A DNA stretch of 64,000 nucleotides, taken from assembly GCA_003991915.1 (NCBI GenBank), contig RQTK01000084.1, positions 289,214 through 353,213 of the forward strand, given 5' to 3'. Positions 1 through 13,560 of the stretch are shown one piece after another (position 1 is the stretch's first letter; the number at the start of each line of letters is the position of its first letter). A program made the position numbers and the translations under genes. The notes below the pieces were generated by a model that worked only from the letters and a program-made list of their open reading frames with translations, was not told the origin of the DNA and did no database searches. Source of the DNA: Elysia chlorotica. Taxonomy: Eukaryota > Mollusca > Gastropoda > Plakobranchidae.

Positions 1-63
<63 letters not shown>
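1..63. repeat. (TC)n microsatellite
   Basis: An almost pure TC dinucleotide tract begins at the left edge and runs into a CCTCCC-rich stretch. Its true left end lies outside the window. Confidence 0.95.
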
Positions 64-67
<4 letters not shown>

Positions 68-324
68 CTCCCTCCCTCCCTCCGTCCAGGCACCCCGCCC
101 GCCATGCTGTGGACATGATTCCATCCTTCCTGCCCGGCCTACCAGTAGTCCGGCCCTTGGTTGCAGATTTCCAGGGCAATCTCTCCAGCTCCCACCAACA
201 AACCAGGGAACAGCTAGGGATGGTTAGCAGCTTCTGTTAGAAGAAAAAGAAGACTCGTCCTAGACTTATTTTGAACGATCGCTGCTCAACCTGTAATAGT
301 GTCAGAGGACTGACGAGACGAAAG
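64..324 (+). other. GC-rich island, possible non-coding exon
   Basis: This stretch is clearly richer in G and C than the AT-rich DNA around it. It ends in a good splice-donor match, GAAAG|GTAATG, with GT at 325-326. No long open frame or recognisable protein was found. It could be a 5' untranslated exon, possibly of the prohormone gene whose first visible coding exon is preceded by an acceptor at 18257, or an unrelated exon. No transcript evidence is available, so the call is weak. Confidence 0.2.
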
Positions 325-415
325 GTAATGTTTTTATTTAGATCTTTTGGTGGATATATACTATATATTTGTGTTATGTATATTTTGTTGTTTTTTTTGT
401 GTTTGTTTTGTTTTG

Positions 416-646
416 TTTTTAAGGAAAACGTTTGTTCATTTTTGGGATTGTGAGTGTATGTGCCAAACATTAATGGCAACACGCCTTAGAAAAACATAAG
501 CTAGCAACACAACGCTGGGTGTATAACAAAGTTTTTAAGGAAAACGTTTGATCATTTTTGGGATTGTGAGTGTATGTGCCAAACATTAATGGCAACACGC
601 CTTAGAAAAACATAAGCTAGCAACACAACGCTGGGTGTATAACAAC
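416..646. repeat. 116-bp perfect-like tandem duplication
   Basis: Two adjacent copies of a 116-bp unit (416-531 and about 532-646) begin at TTTTTAAGGAAAACG. The only mismatch noticed is TTTGTTCA versus TTTGATCA. The near identity points to a recent duplication. It has no coding content. Confidence 0.9.
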
Positions 647-3600
647 AGATTTACATGAATCATTTCTAATAAACAAACTTTAAATCGGTAACGAAATAAT
701 ATCAGCAATGCTATAGTGATAACATCGCTTAACAAACCTTGGCATAACAGAAGATAGGCACTTGGTTACGTTACAGGTAAGAGTAAGTTCGCATCTTGAA
801 CTGAAGTGTAATAAAGTCTAGTTTAGTGAGATCCACACTAAAGGTTCATGATCAGTTAAAGATATTTGAATATAAGAATGTTCTTAATGTCGTTACACGT
901 TTTGTACACAAATTAATTTTGACACCTGAAATGAGAAGTAGTTGTTATTACCAATTCAATATAGAATCCTCCCATATGTGTTGTGGTTGGACAATGGAGG
1001 ATTACAATAAAGTCCCTTGTCTTAAGATTTCCTTTACATCGGTTACTCATAGATGAATCCCTCAGTTAAAGCTTGTGCATATTGGATGTTTTTGTCCATA
1101 TCTGGTTCGCAAGCTGTTGTGTGACCCACCGTTTTCCTTTGTCATTTTGTTTCATCTTAAAAGCCTTGAAGGAGCTTTATTTTATTGGGTCTCCTCTATA
1201 GGTCTATTAGTGGCCCATTTGTCAATGTTTTGTCACTTTGAAATCCCAATGGTTGAGTGCTTCTGATTGAAATACATATGAAGCGATAGACAATTTTTAG
1301 ATCTAAAATTTTGGTGTTGGAGAATTTTTCAGGTGTGTGAACCACAAGGTATCATTTCATTTTTGGAGGGTGGTGGTAGAATATCATCAGTTCTTTTGTA
1401 ATAACTTGGCTAATTTTATATATCATGAAAGTGCTACACTGTTTTGTAATTTGGGCCAATGGCGTTAATACTGAATAAAAAATTTCAATTTCAATTTCAA
1501 TTAAGTGAAGATGCCCAACACAATTATAATTGTAGTAACAAATTTAATGGTTAATAGAATAATGAAAACAGACGTTTTCCTTGCAGATGTCATACATATG
1601 ACAATGCATATGAAGAGTGAACTGCTTTGGACAGCCAGCAGAGTTTTCAATGTTCTTACCGTCCTCTTCATGATTCATTGAAACAATATGCGCTGTTTAA
1701 ATCAGTGTATTAGCTGTACTCCAGAATACAGCACCATTATGGAATGCGATTTCAGAATATCTATATATATACAATATATAATTGTCTTCGTCTCAAACTT
1801 AGACATGCGAGCAAATCCAAACCGCTCCACCCTAAAATCCAAGATTTTACAGTAAAATTATAAATGTGCCAGAGAATTTTTAGAGTCATAAAACTAACAA
1901 CGTCAACGCCTAATCAGTTTTTACTTAATCAATGTTATCAACCATGATAATAAATCCATCTTATTTTCACCGCGACTACCGGCCGGAAATCTATTGAATA
2001 GTTATTAAAAAATGAATTGTGTTCAACAGTAAAAGTATTTAAGAATTTTCACATAAAATTATGTATGGATTGTAACATAAATGGAAATTTTTTATCGAAT
2101 TTGAACGTTTTAAATTCTGTATTTTTTGTGTTTTTCTTTTTTCCTTTATTTTTCTTTTTGAGACTTTTCCGACACAGTTAGCCCTTAGATAGGCCTATCT
2201 GGATGTAGATCTAGATCTAAATAGACATAATATTTTGTACCTATTCTTTTTGGGAATATAATGCTCATTTTCGTGCCCGATCCCGAATGACTCTCAATGT
2301 AGTCATGCTCATTAATTACGATTTTACTTAATGATTTTTTCGTTCAAAGAACGGGGTCTCAACTTGTATTTTGATATTTAGTTACAAGTAGTGAGCTTTG
2401 TTTTAGTTTGTTTTTGGTTTCTCAGTAGCACAAAAAGGACGTACTGATAAACTATACGAAAGTTCAACCCATTTAAATATCACATTGAACTCGCTAGAGA
2501 AAAACTGTTTACATACAGAGAGCACTAAGAGCATTGTTGAAACGCTTCTGAAATGATACGAGCAACTCATATCTTCAGCTAACGGCATAATTCTTTAAAA
2601 TTGCATTTCCTTTGTTCTGCGTTGAGATAATTATGTCAAAAATGGTATCTAAGTATGTGGGTATAATATAGCCATGAAAATGATAACTGAATCACCTATA
2701 TTCCAGAAAATCAATCATTGATAATTTCTGGTAAAAATAAACTCTGAAAAAGAGATTGAAGATAAACTGGACTGGAGCCGTCATGATATAATTATATACA
2801 TAGCAATCCTGTCAAACGTCATGACGTGACTCAATATCACCAATGCTGTGAACTTATTACAGCTTGGTGGATATTTTCACTAGTTATCTTTTTAAAAGCT
2901 TATGTTCCTATTATATATAATTAAAAAGGGTAGGCGATAGCTGTATGAAATGTTAGTCATGTTAGTAGGCATTTACATTAAAAAAATACTTGATTTCATC
3001 AGATTTTACAAGTCCAGAGAATATCTAGATCTACTCCTAATGATATGTTAAACTAAAGGGAAATTTTTTACGATTTGCGAACTTAGATATCGGGTAGTGA
3101 ATACAATGTTGCGATAGCTTACAACTTGTCGTAAAAATCGAATAAGAAAACCTACGAGTGGTGAGCTACTGAGATGTTGTACTTACCGCCCCTAATCGTT
3201 GATTTCTTCATGGAAACAAAGGCGTTCTGACGCACATCGGATTAAACTAATTGGGCTAATTGATGATTTTTTAAAGAAAGAAGAACCAATCTTTAGAATT
3301 TAAAAACTAAAAGCGAATACCATAATCTAAAAGTTGCATCCAAAATGGGGAAATTTGATTTTATGAATCACATAGTTGTTTTTTTTTAGAAAAATAAATT
3401 AGACATGATAATCATTATTTTAGCAAATTGGGATTTTTTTAAACAGGAAACTTATTCACAATTCAAATTATGACATTAACATTGCCTAAAGTTTTGAACT
3501 TGTTTCATGCGATGAGTTTTTTATAATCATCTCAATGTTTATGTTCCGTGTCAAATAATGCGGTATATATATATAATTTACTTTGAAAAATAACAATCCT

Positions 3601-3780
3601 AATATTCGTCTCTTGTTGCAAGTGAACATGAATAATCCCTCAGCTTAATAATATTATATATTGTGTGACATCAACTGCACGCAATGTTTAAACAAAAAAT
3701 CAAGGGAAATCGAATGAAATATATGTAGACACCAGCTGACGTGACAACGCTGCCTTTGAACATGAAAGTGAGACCAGCAG
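647..3780. other. AT-rich intergenic DNA, no gene seen
   Basis: Only short open frames without recognisable similarity are present. At about 1470-1502 an AATAAA followed by three TTTCAA units looks like the 3' tail of an old plus-strand non-LTR element, but no reverse-transcriptase residues can be read upstream. The rest is featureless AT-rich sequence. Confidence 0.6.
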
Positions 3781-3787
3781 ACCTTTC

Positions 3788-3967
3788 ATCGTCACCAGAG
3801 ATCTAACCTTAATGGCAGCGGGATGGGCCGCACCAAAAAAAAAAAATATTATTGCCGCGCAAAGCAAGCGCCCAGCTCATTCATCGTCACCAGATCTAAC
3901 CTTAATAGCAGCGGGATGGGCCGCACAAAAAAAAAATATTATTGCCGCGCAAAGCAAGGCCCAGCTC
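3788..3967. repeat. Tandem duplication of a GC-rich ~95-bp unit
   Basis: Two copies share TCATCGTCACCAG, the motif GCAGCGGGATGGGCCGCAC, an A-run, and ATTATTGCCGCGCAAAGCAA. Copy one covers roughly 3788-3883 and copy two about 3886-3967. The short open frames across it repeat because the DNA repeats, and no protein family is recognisable. Confidence 0.85.
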
Positions 3968-4848
3968 CCAGCTCCGGGAAATCTTGGAGACGCAATCGAT
4001 TGTTCTCTGGGAGCTAGTGCTCTCATTGCCCCCAGACACGGAACTAGAGCCTCCATTATCGTTAGTTATGTTAACATTTCAAGGCAGCCTCACTACCCGT
4101 AGAAACACTTTGTAAAGATAAGTTACACAAACCAGTAAAAAAGAAAACCACTAAAATCCAGCAGTATTATATAGGCTCTTCGTTTACGTAGAAACTAGAC
4201 TTGACAACAAGATGAATTGTGCTGTCTTTTCGGTATGTATAAACCATGTATAAGCCTCAGATGCCGATGCATCTACATGCCGACGGTTCTTAGTCAACAA
4301 TCATTTGTGGATCATGTTCACACAATTTTACCCAAAATATACCTCTTCAATTCCTACTTGATTTCAATTTACTTGTTTGTAGTTTCACAAATATTCCACT
4401 CAAACTTTCCCAAGAAATTTAAATTGAGGATGTTTTTGGAAATGTTTTAACTCTACGGTGAAGAGACAAATCCGACAATAGACCTGATAGGTTGCCTCGA
4501 ATAAGATACTGTAAAACTGATCTGACAATAAACAAAAGATCGCACATCGATCAACCAAGCAAACATCAGTCAGTTTCAGGCATTAATGAAAGTAATTCTG
4601 TATATCTAAATAAAACCAATCATATTCATTAAACAGTCCAATGTTTCATTAGCAAAGTGTATGGATTGAATGTCTCGCAAGGTTTGTATAGAAATTAGTC
4701 TTTAGAAATGGCAGGTTCAACACGTTCGAATCGTTAGAGCGTTACAAATGATTTTAGACACCAAAACTTTGGATGAGAAAGTTAAAAGGCACAGCGACAA
4801 AGCTGAAGGAGAGAGTGGAAAAAAGGTACCGGGCGAAGTAGGAAAAGG

Positions 4849-4887
<39 letters not shown>

Positions 4888-5733
4888 GAAAGAGAGAGAA
4901 AAGATGAATTGGACAGAGAAGATGCGAAAATGATTCCAAATGAGTTTCTCACATAATTACGGTCTTTAGTTGTCACATCAGGCGGGTTCCAGTCTTTACA
5001 CATTATCAAATCAGATAAATTTATGTTGGTTGTTCGCTATCACACTGAATGGATACAGCTAGTACCTTTCTGCAAGTTGATGGCGTTCTTTGGAGGGAAA
5101 ACAAGAAAGAGAACAATAGATAAAACTGCTTTTCTTTTCCGAAAAGCAACTTTATCTAGAGTTTCTTTTCTCAGACATATAGCTTTTTTCTAAGACAAAT
5201 TGGTATTGATTCTTTTTTCTGAGACATAAAAAAAAGCTTCTGATAGCACGGTAAATATAAACAATACTACCATGAATTGTAAATTATTACTCTGATGTTG
5301 GTCCAGATAACAATCGTAAAAGTTATAAATGCCATGGAAGAAATATAAACAAACCTCACCAAGCTCGCCGAAGGACTATAATTATTAAACAAACACATTA
5401 ATGATATATTTACCAAGTCCATCATTTATCATTAGGGGTTTTCAATCTGAATTTTATGAACATTTTACCATAATAATTTATTTCTTTGTTGTAAATAGAA
5501 ATCGCATTATGCTAAATTTCGAGACTGAATGAATTCTAGTAATGACTTGATTAATCCATGTGTAAAGTTGTGCCACGGCGTTACCGTAATGTAAAAATAA
5601 TTATTATCGATTTTGTCTCGTCCAGTTTTAATTTGGTGATATTTCTCACCTTTTTTTGGAAAAGTTCAGCGTCTTAAAAGTGTGTGTGTGTGAGTTGGGG
5701 GTTGGGGGGTAGGCGGGGTATTATTTTTACCTT
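3968..5733. other. Intergenic DNA with a (GACA)n tract
   Basis: There is no recognisable gene. A (GACA)n microsatellite lies at about 4849-4888 and is followed by GA-rich sequence; the open frames there encode only low-complexity repeats. The remainder is AT-rich and unremarkable. Confidence 0.6.
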
Positions 5734-5960
5734 TTCTCTCTGTATATCTCTCTACCTGTCTATCTGTCTGTCTGTCTGTCTCTCTATCTCTCTTTGTGTC
5801 TCTGTCTCTCGACCCTCTTGCTCTGCCTCTCTTCCCCGTCTCCCTCTCTCTCCTCTCTCTCTCTCTCCTCTCTCTTTCTCTCTCCGTCTTTTTCCCTCCG
5901 TTTCTCTAAGTATCTATCTGTCTTTATCTTTGTGTCTACCTCTCTACTTTGTTCTATTTC
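5734..5960. repeat. Imperfect CT-rich low-complexity tract
   Basis: This is an interrupted pyrimidine tract with TCTG and TCTA units. The Leu/Ser-rich open frames across it are artefacts of the CT repeat and should not be annotated as proteins. Confidence 0.9.
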
Positions 5961-6642
5961 TGTGCTTGTCTGTTTATATATTTTTTTTTCACCCTAGATT
6001 TTATCGCCATTTTATTTTTGGCTGGAGAACACTAGAGGAAAGCACAGTTTAATGAAATGGGCTTCGTTCTGTATACTTCTCTAAATTCACGACCTCAGTA
6101 AGCAAATATTAAGAGGAGAAAGCATGACTCTAAAATTCTACGTGCATAATTCTTGGTCATTGAAAACGAATTTTTCTTCTAGTTTAACGTATCCTAATTG
6201 AAAAAAATAACACACAGCAACGGTATTGACTTGGTATTTGGTAACATATTATACGCTAGTTCAATATGTGTGTCTATAATATCTCTTCAAAGACCCAATA
6301 GTTAGATACACTGGGTGCCAACTAACCATAACTCGTCGGTCATTAACAAACATACGGTACAATATTTGTCCCTTCCAACATGTCAACAAAAAGTGGTGCA
6401 TGAAGTATTTCCTAATTAATTGCACCAGAGAAAGAATGATGATTGGTCGAAATAAAATTATGATTCCATTTTTCGGCACCAGCTGCTCCTTTGCTAAAAG
6501 TAGGCATTGACATGATTTCTGTCATAAAGTGGTAAAGGGGGAGACGGTGGTGATTTTGGGGGTGGCCCAACTACAGAGCGCATAATTGCAATTGATGGGT
6601 TGTGATCTTGATCCCTGAGCAAGCAACCGTGTTCCATACTGC

Positions 6643-6954
6643 CTGGGTATGTGTCAGTATGACGGCCAGGGTGTGTGTCAGTATAACGGCCTGGGCATGT
6701 GTCACTATGACGGCCTGGGCATGTGTCACTATGACGGCCTGGGTATGTGTCACTATGACGGCCTGGGCACGTGACACTATAACGGTTTGCGTATGTGTCA
6801 GTATGACGGCCTGGGTATGTGTCACTATGACGATCTGGATATGTGTCCGTATAACTGTCTAGATATGTGTCAGTATGACAGCCTGGGTATGTGTCATTAT
6901 CACGGCATGGATATGTGGCAGTATGAAGGCCTGGGCATGTGTCAGTATGAGTAT
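6643..6954. repeat. 24-bp minisatellite, 13 units
   Basis: Thirteen consecutive 24-bp units follow the pattern CTGGGTATGTGTCAGTATGA plus CGGC, with substitutions but no length changes. Because 24 is a multiple of three, several frames stay open through the array. A 184-codon frame on the minus strand (6494-7048) reads 8-residue His/Asp/Thr/Tyr/Pro-rich repeats. The flanks of that frame resemble no known protein and no splice context supports it, so it is annotated as DNA repeat rather than gene. Confidence 0.92.
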
Positions 6955-8309
6955 TGCACTCTGTAATGTTGGCGCCGTTAAGCATCCTCCTTAAAAAGCC
7001 AGTAGGAGACCCGGAGCTTAACTTACAGAGAGTTTTTCTAGCATTCACCTATATACACTATACACATTTTTTTCTTGTTGGTGAACGCTTTCCTGCTTTA
7101 ACGCCTCGCGGGTTCCCAGAGAATACAAACTGTGGTCAATATCATCTGGATGTTCAGCGTTAGTAAAGTGGTACTTCGGAAATGCTAACCTCTAGGGAGA
7201 GTGTTGTCACTGTTTTATCGATAATTTATATCGTTTTTCCATAATTGAACTCTGCTCTGGAAAAGTCGGTCTCTGGTGGTTTATATTAAGGTAACATAAA
7301 AGTATCGCTGTGCTTGTTATTTTGACTATTATTCTAAACAGGCAATCCTCCATAAGCACACAAACAACCACAAACACACACACACACCCGCACACACACA
7401 CACACATCTAGACCAATTGTTCTTGGACAAGTTGAGTACCAAGCATGGAGTGGTGGCCCTTTATTATTCTACATTAAGGGGAGGTCAAGGCGACATTGGG
7501 CACGGGTTATGTACTTAATCTTAAAAAAGGAAAGGGAGAAAGGAAACTATGAAAGTAAAATGAGACGGGATGGAAAAACAATTAAATAAGAAAGGTATGA
7601 ATGATTCGTGGACCAGGGGCACATCAATAGTTGATTTGATTAACATGACTGCAATTCGCAACTGGAACATATACTTCTTGTAGGGAACCCTGCCATGAGC
7701 CTGACTTATTAGAACAAACGTATTTCTTTGCAACTTCAGTACTGTTCTGTCATTTTAGTTAGGTTTTTCATAGCTCAGAATAAGGTGCAAAGTATTTTAG
7801 CTCTCTATGTTACATAATAATCACCTGGCATTAAACATATAAAGAAAAGTGTAAGGATCTTCGCTTCAAAAAAATCTAAAATGATAAGAGCCGTCACTGA
7901 ACATGCTATTTTCTGTATTCTTTAAGACGAATTTCGAGTGTCATTATAATAATCATTATGAATGTTGTTATTATTATTACTTTTGTTATTTAGAGGATAG
8001 GTTTTTAATAGAAAGCCTTGATTATAGTAGAGATTGGTCAATCTGAATAGATTTTAGCAAGAAGGTATATCCCTGAGATAACCTATTGTACTAGGTTTTA
8101 ATGGAGCTGCAAGCCTACGTGGCGATCACCACATTCAATAGAACAAAAGAAGAAAAGTCAAAGCCTAATAGATCGTAATATTGGTCGCAGAGTTGGGCTT
8201 TCCAGTTGTTACAGTTGAGTTCTTTTGTCTACGGGTGAGCGATAATGATGAGAAAAAAAAATTACGTAACCATCAACAATATTTGACCTGGCGATTAGTA
8301 GCGAAACAT
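6955..8309. other. Intergenic DNA, no gene seen
   Basis: A short (CA)n tract lies at about 7370-7407. No coding or RNA gene signal was recognised. Confidence 0.55.
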
Positions 8310-8311
8310 TA

Positions 8312-8383
<72 letters not shown>

Positions 8384-8422
8384 TTCTCTCTCCCGCTCTC
8401 TAGATGTCTATCTCTATTGCTC

Positions 8423-8498
<76 letters not shown>

Positions 8499-8527
8499 AT
8501 CTCTCTCTCTCTCTCTCTTTCTCTCTG
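8310..8527. repeat. (CT)n microsatellite, two blocks
   Basis: Two long CT blocks are separated by a short divergent segment around 8391-8428. Confidence 0.95.
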
Positions 8528-8559
8528 TAGAGACCCCGTGATATATGCCTGGGGTATGA

Positions 8560-8650
8560 CACCAGATCGTTCAATTGATAATGCTGTAGACTAACAAGCA
8601 AGAGGTCCGATGTTCGAGTCTCGGCTGCTGACTTCATCTCAGTCTAGTAT
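8560..8650 (+). mobile_element. tRNA-like SINE head, degenerate
   Basis: AAGCAAGAGGTCCGATGTTCGAGTCTCGG contains a recognisable polymerase III B box, GTTCGAGTC, with a weak A-box region upstream. A similar AAGAGGTCCG...GTTCG motif occurs on the minus strand near 36700-36770, which supports a shared SINE family. It does not fold into a convincing intact tRNA. Confidence 0.45.
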
Positions 8651-11600
8651 TCCTCTGGAAAGCTAGAGAGTGTAAAACTCATCTTACCAGTGAATAATAT
8701 ATTTTGTAGCTTTTGTATGTAGTTCTTTGTCTACTCGGAGATCTGATGGAACTCACACCCTGGTAGTGAAAGCCTTGATTGAATTTTTGGTGACACAAAA
8801 TAACGTCAACCTCAAATTTGGTAACACAGCATTTGCTAAACCTAGAAATGCATAATGCATGTCCGCCATCTCTGTAGCCGTAAAGGCCTGGGAGGTTTTA
8901 GACCTCTCTACTATCCAGCTGCACGTCGTTTCAACGTCTTGACTTCAGCTCTTTGCTTTCTGCACGACTGCGAAGTGGAAGGAAATGTTCTTAAAGGAAA
9001 TCGCGAGATTGGGTCTCCTGACAAACTAGGTTTGTATGAAAGTTTTCGGTACGGATTTCGTTCAGGTAGCTTAAATTCCCTACTGATTGGATCGGAATCA
9101 CTATTATAATGACACCGACTGAGACAGACTCCCCGTACGCACGCTCTATCTGCGTGTGGCAACATAATTAAAGAAATTGCCAGACGTTTATCTTGTGACC
9201 CTTCCACGAGAAATCTAATGTCCTAAAGATGGACCCAACAAACAACTAGTTTCGATACTTATTTATTTACTGTTAAAATGATTAAACAGAATGCTCGATA
9301 CAGCACACTCTCAGACCGTTCAATGAACGTGGAGGATTTCTGGGACTTAAGATGTTGGTGTGGTAGACTTCTCATGATGAGTGTAAGTTTATCCGGGATT
9401 AAGACACTATCTCAAAAATACTCTGTGAAACTAGACAGGGATTAGGCCCTGGTTGGGGAGAAAAGTGGGCAGAGGTTCTACATAGCACATAGCGGTTCCT
9501 CGCCATCGAGTATCAGCCGCATCGATTTCCCTAGAAAACATCAATACCCCCCACCGTGTCATGTCCTTATGCAAGCTACACTGTCCGGCGTTTGTTAAGA
9601 AGGATATAGATCTAGACCAGGCGTATATGTTGCGGATTGCGGGTGTTATATTTCGCCCTCATTAGTATTACGGTATCGGAAATGGGTATAAACAGTAGAA
9701 CAAAATTAGAAATGGATGAAACATAAACTGTATTATTTTAGAATTTTAACTTTGGGGGGGCGAGATTTATCAGTCCCAGAGTTCCCGGTTTGACTGTGTT
9801 ATGTAAATGGCTGTTGACAATTATTTAGACGTTTGAGGTTGTTGTAGTTGTTTTTCTTGCATGGCATGAAACAATAAATGAAATAATATTTTTAACGAGA
9901 TTCATGTTCAGGCTCAGTGTCCCACGTTCCCTAAGGCATCGTTTCTGATTTACTTAAATTTCATGAAATTATGTGCCTTATTTTTAGTTACAAAAATGTT
10001 AACAACAAATAATGTACAAAATTATTACCTTCAGTAAGAAGTAAAATTGATTTTAAGCCTGGCGTTATTATACTTTTGGAATGGTATGCTGGAGACTTGA
10101 TGTTGATGGCTGGGGTCAGAGCATTAGTGGTGAAGAGCACTTGGACGTTTTGCTATGGTGGTAGGCTTGGCTTTATTGATCCGTAAAGGCAGTACATCAT
10201 ATTTGTATTAATTGGGTATGAAAAAACAGTGGAAAAATTAAATCTATAGAAATACCTCTTCTGAAAGTTGCCTCAAGCTAATATCAAATGCGGTTGAATT
10301 ATAAAAACAGGGTAAGGCAGGGGGTATTACAGCTCATTCGCGCTTTTTTTTTTACTTAAAAAAATAGTTTACTTTATATTTCTTTTCTTTGTCCATAAAA
10401 ACTCACTCTATTGTTTTGGAGCTCTTCGACATTCCCCAGAAAATCCAGAAACAATGTTCTCAAATGTCAGAGATAGATTACAATAAAAAGGATTTTTCAA
10501 ATTTATTGTCGTTCTTTCCTGTGGAACTTATTAATGATGCTTCTATCTGAAACTAGATACGCATTGTGTTTGTACGATGTGCCGCATATTCATGTTGGTA
10601 GTTTTCCTCAATTGTCCCTGATTACTATACATTGCACAAATTTTATCGATTGGTCAATAGTTTATGTTTGCAATCACCGAAGCAAACTTAAGGGTTGGAT
10701 CTATACCACTCATGTTTCCTTTCTGTTGAGTCTCTTTAGCAAACTAAGAACATTTAAAAAAATATTTAAAAGCTTAAGGTCTGAATGTTTTCCAGAAATT
10801 GTAGTAGTATTTAGAAGAAGTAGTTTTAGCAGTACTATTATAGATATACCTCTACACTTAGCCTATTTGTTAAAAGAGAATTAAGTAGGCTAACATAGAG
10901 AGCTAATTTTGGATGTTAAATCGTTAGGCATCTTTGTTACCCTTAACAGTTTCAACACAAAAGGCTTTACAAGAGCTTTCTGTACATCTGGTCCATAGTT
11001 CTCCTGAGTGAGTGCAATCTTTGTTGTGAAATTCTGTGCGATTTGTCCGTCACGTCGATTGTTTTTGTCTACCAAGTTTTCTGCATAAAGAAATAGTGAA
11101 TTGCTCAATGATCACATAGTTACAGCGGCGTTTGAACAAAGCCTCGTTCGCTTTTGGAGTAATTATTGCGCTGGTACTGTTTGCAGAGAAAAATCGTTTG
11201 AGTTGTAAAAAAAAAAAAAATTCAATGTGTTTTATATTGACTGAATTATCGGGTCAAGCATTTTCCATGAGTGTCGGCCATTAAAACGCGTAGTGAAGTA
11301 GACTTGTTGTTTAGTACAAAACTGAACTTTATTTAATTGAAGGACGTTGGATTCTGGCAAATCGGTTACTTTGTGTAAATTGTGTTTCCTTGCATTTCCT
11401 CAATAGTTTCATCCTGTTCACAATGTGAATCTTTTGGTGTGGTCTTTGTTTCTAACAGGCAATGATAGCTAGATTTACATCTGCGCGAAATCCATCCATC
11501 AACTTCTTTATTTTAAAAAGGCTCAACCGTTCAGTTCTTTGTGTTGGGGGCTTTAGGTAGAAGGTTCGAGGCTGAGATGGTAACATCGTCTCCTCAAAAG

Positions 11601-11660
11601 GAAGGTTTGGAGCTCAAGAAAAGCTAAAGAAAGGTGTTTTGTTTTGTTTTGTTTTTCGGA
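8651..11660. other. Intergenic DNA, no gene seen
   Basis: Several 60-116 codon open frames occur (for example 8855-9109 and 10534-10884) but none resembles a known protein, has matched splice signals, or shows the composition of the confirmed exons. Confidence 0.5.
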
Positions 11661-11669
11661 GAGAACGTC

Positions 11670-11745
11670 GGCAGCCTAATCGGTTAGCGTTCGGCATTAA
11701 GAAAGAGACGTCCTTTGTTCGAATCTCAGATATTGTCCGCAATAT
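11670..11745 (+). mobile_element. tRNA-derived SINE head
   Basis: The sequence has a tRNA-like layout: an A-box-like CCTAATCGGTTAGCG followed after about 35 bases by a B-box-like TTTGTTCGAATCTCAG. It lacks a full acceptor-stem pairing, so a SINE relic is preferred over a functional tRNA gene. Confidence 0.45.
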
Positions 11746-12393
11746 TCGTATAGGATTCTCCGGGGAACACAGTGGGCGTAAAACCAATTAAAGATTTGAG
11801 GTTGAGGTTGCCAAGAGGAGATTCTTCAAAAAAAACAAGGAGAATGCGGTTATGAACCAGTCGATGTATCTGAAGATTAGGTAGGCTGCCCTTAGCTCTA
11901 TTCCGAAGTGTGTGGCGGACACTTGCCACCTGTTACAAAACATCCATGGCGACAGTCTGCCACACTGTCAGAACCAGATAAGTCCAGAAGCTGTCCTGTA
12001 ATACCGATAAGCTGGCTGGTTGCTCGCTTGCGAAATGCAATCATAAGAAGAGAGAAGACTGGGAGTACGTGTTTCTAACTGGCTGAACGGTATCTGGCAG
12101 TTCTGGGAAGCAATATTTGTAATTCAAAAAATGAACTGAACGTGTCATGGCGTTTATCTTATTTCATAGCTCAATGTTATGCGAGTTATTATTTTTTAAG
12201 ACAATTCTTAATTATTAGGAGAATTAGAAATGACCCATAGAGAAAAGAGTTGTTCGAGGTGCTCATAAGGGAACATTCTCAAGTTAGATTTAGCTTACTC
12301 ACAGTTTAACAGGACTTCGAAAAACATAAGGATAAGTCAAAGAATTAACTTAAGAAAACCCATTAAAAATGTTTTGCACATCAACGATATCAG

Positions 12394-12396
<3 letters not shown>

Positions 12397-12440
<44 letters not shown>

Positions 12441-12442
12441 TA
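12397..12442. repeat. (TA)n(CA)n compound microsatellite
   Basis: An alternating TA tract runs directly into a CA tract. A (GT)n tract of similar size lies at about 13167-13193. Confidence 0.9.
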
Positions 12443-13162
12443 CACCATAGAAAACGTTTCCTATTGTCAAACAGAAAGAACAAGTCGCCTGAAGAGAGCA
12501 ACAGCTCGTAACCCCGGAGTCGCGACAGGTAATTAAATTTATTATTATATATATACGAGAATACAATTCCATTTAGAGAGAAACAAAAGCGCTCCTTCAA
12601 AACAGTGAGACACTGGGACAGACAGACATAATTATAGCAACAGTCTCGGAATCATGGATCAGCATCAACACGTTATAAATTTTCATCATTTGCGTTTGAA
12701 TGTGTCAGACGCAATTCCAGTCCAGATTTTAAACAATCTTAAGGTCATGGTGAGGAAAGGAAGAAAAAGAAATCAAGCCATAATATTAAATCACACGCTT
12801 GGGGCGCGCTGTTTCTCGCAGGTTTCCTGTCACGAATCCGTGACAATAGCGTTGTCTCAGGGTTTCTCTTTCAATTTTTTCCTCCATTTGTTTCATCTGT
12901 TCAGACGGCGTTTCTGTTTTGCTCGGTGAAGTTTGCTGACGCCAATGATTATTTCGTGAAAAGGTTGATTTAAGGGGGAAGGCGATGAGCAACGCGGTTT
13001 GACTTGGAGAGTTCACAATCAGCATGACACAGTTGTATGGGCACATCAGACGTCTAGTTAGGATGTGTTAGTTTTTTGTCACAAACTCATACAGGAGTCC
13101 GGTAATCCTCGCCGAGTCTATTATTAGGCATCTATATCGTCAGATATAATTATTCTAGTTGC

Positions 13163-13194
<32 letters not shown>

Positions 13195-13399
13195 ATAAAT
13201 ATAGTCATTGATGCATCTTTGCATTTTTCAAAATATTTTACTTAGGAACAAGTGCAATTCTCTCATCATATTCAATGCAAAATGCTTACTTTTAATTTTT
13301 TCGTAATTTCATTTGCTTATTTGATATCTATTTACTCTAGGAAACCCTTAACATAATTAAATACAAATAGCGTTTAATAATTTTATGTTTACGATTTTT

Positions 13400-13560
13400 A
13401 GGTAAAATAAGTGTTACATTTTCAATGTCTTTTTATTACATTTTATATACAGTTTTTTTTTTTCAATATGCATTATCTATTTTAATGTAAATTGGCATGT
13501 CAATCTCAATTTCCTGAAAAAGGAATAATAAAGTCTTTCTTATCTTATGTTATTGAAATT
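13400..13560 (+). mobile_element. Probable LINE 3' tail
   Basis: The sequence ends AATAAAGTCTTTCTTATCTTA after a stretch resembling 3' ends of non-LTR retrotransposons (TTTTATATACAG ... GTCAATCTCAATTTCCTG). No reverse-transcriptase coding remains, so the call rests only on tail resemblance. Confidence 0.35.

Noticed and set aside
6494..7048. 184-codon minus-strand open frame
   Set aside because: It exists because the 24-bp minisatellite keeps frames open; flanks show no protein similarity or splice signals.
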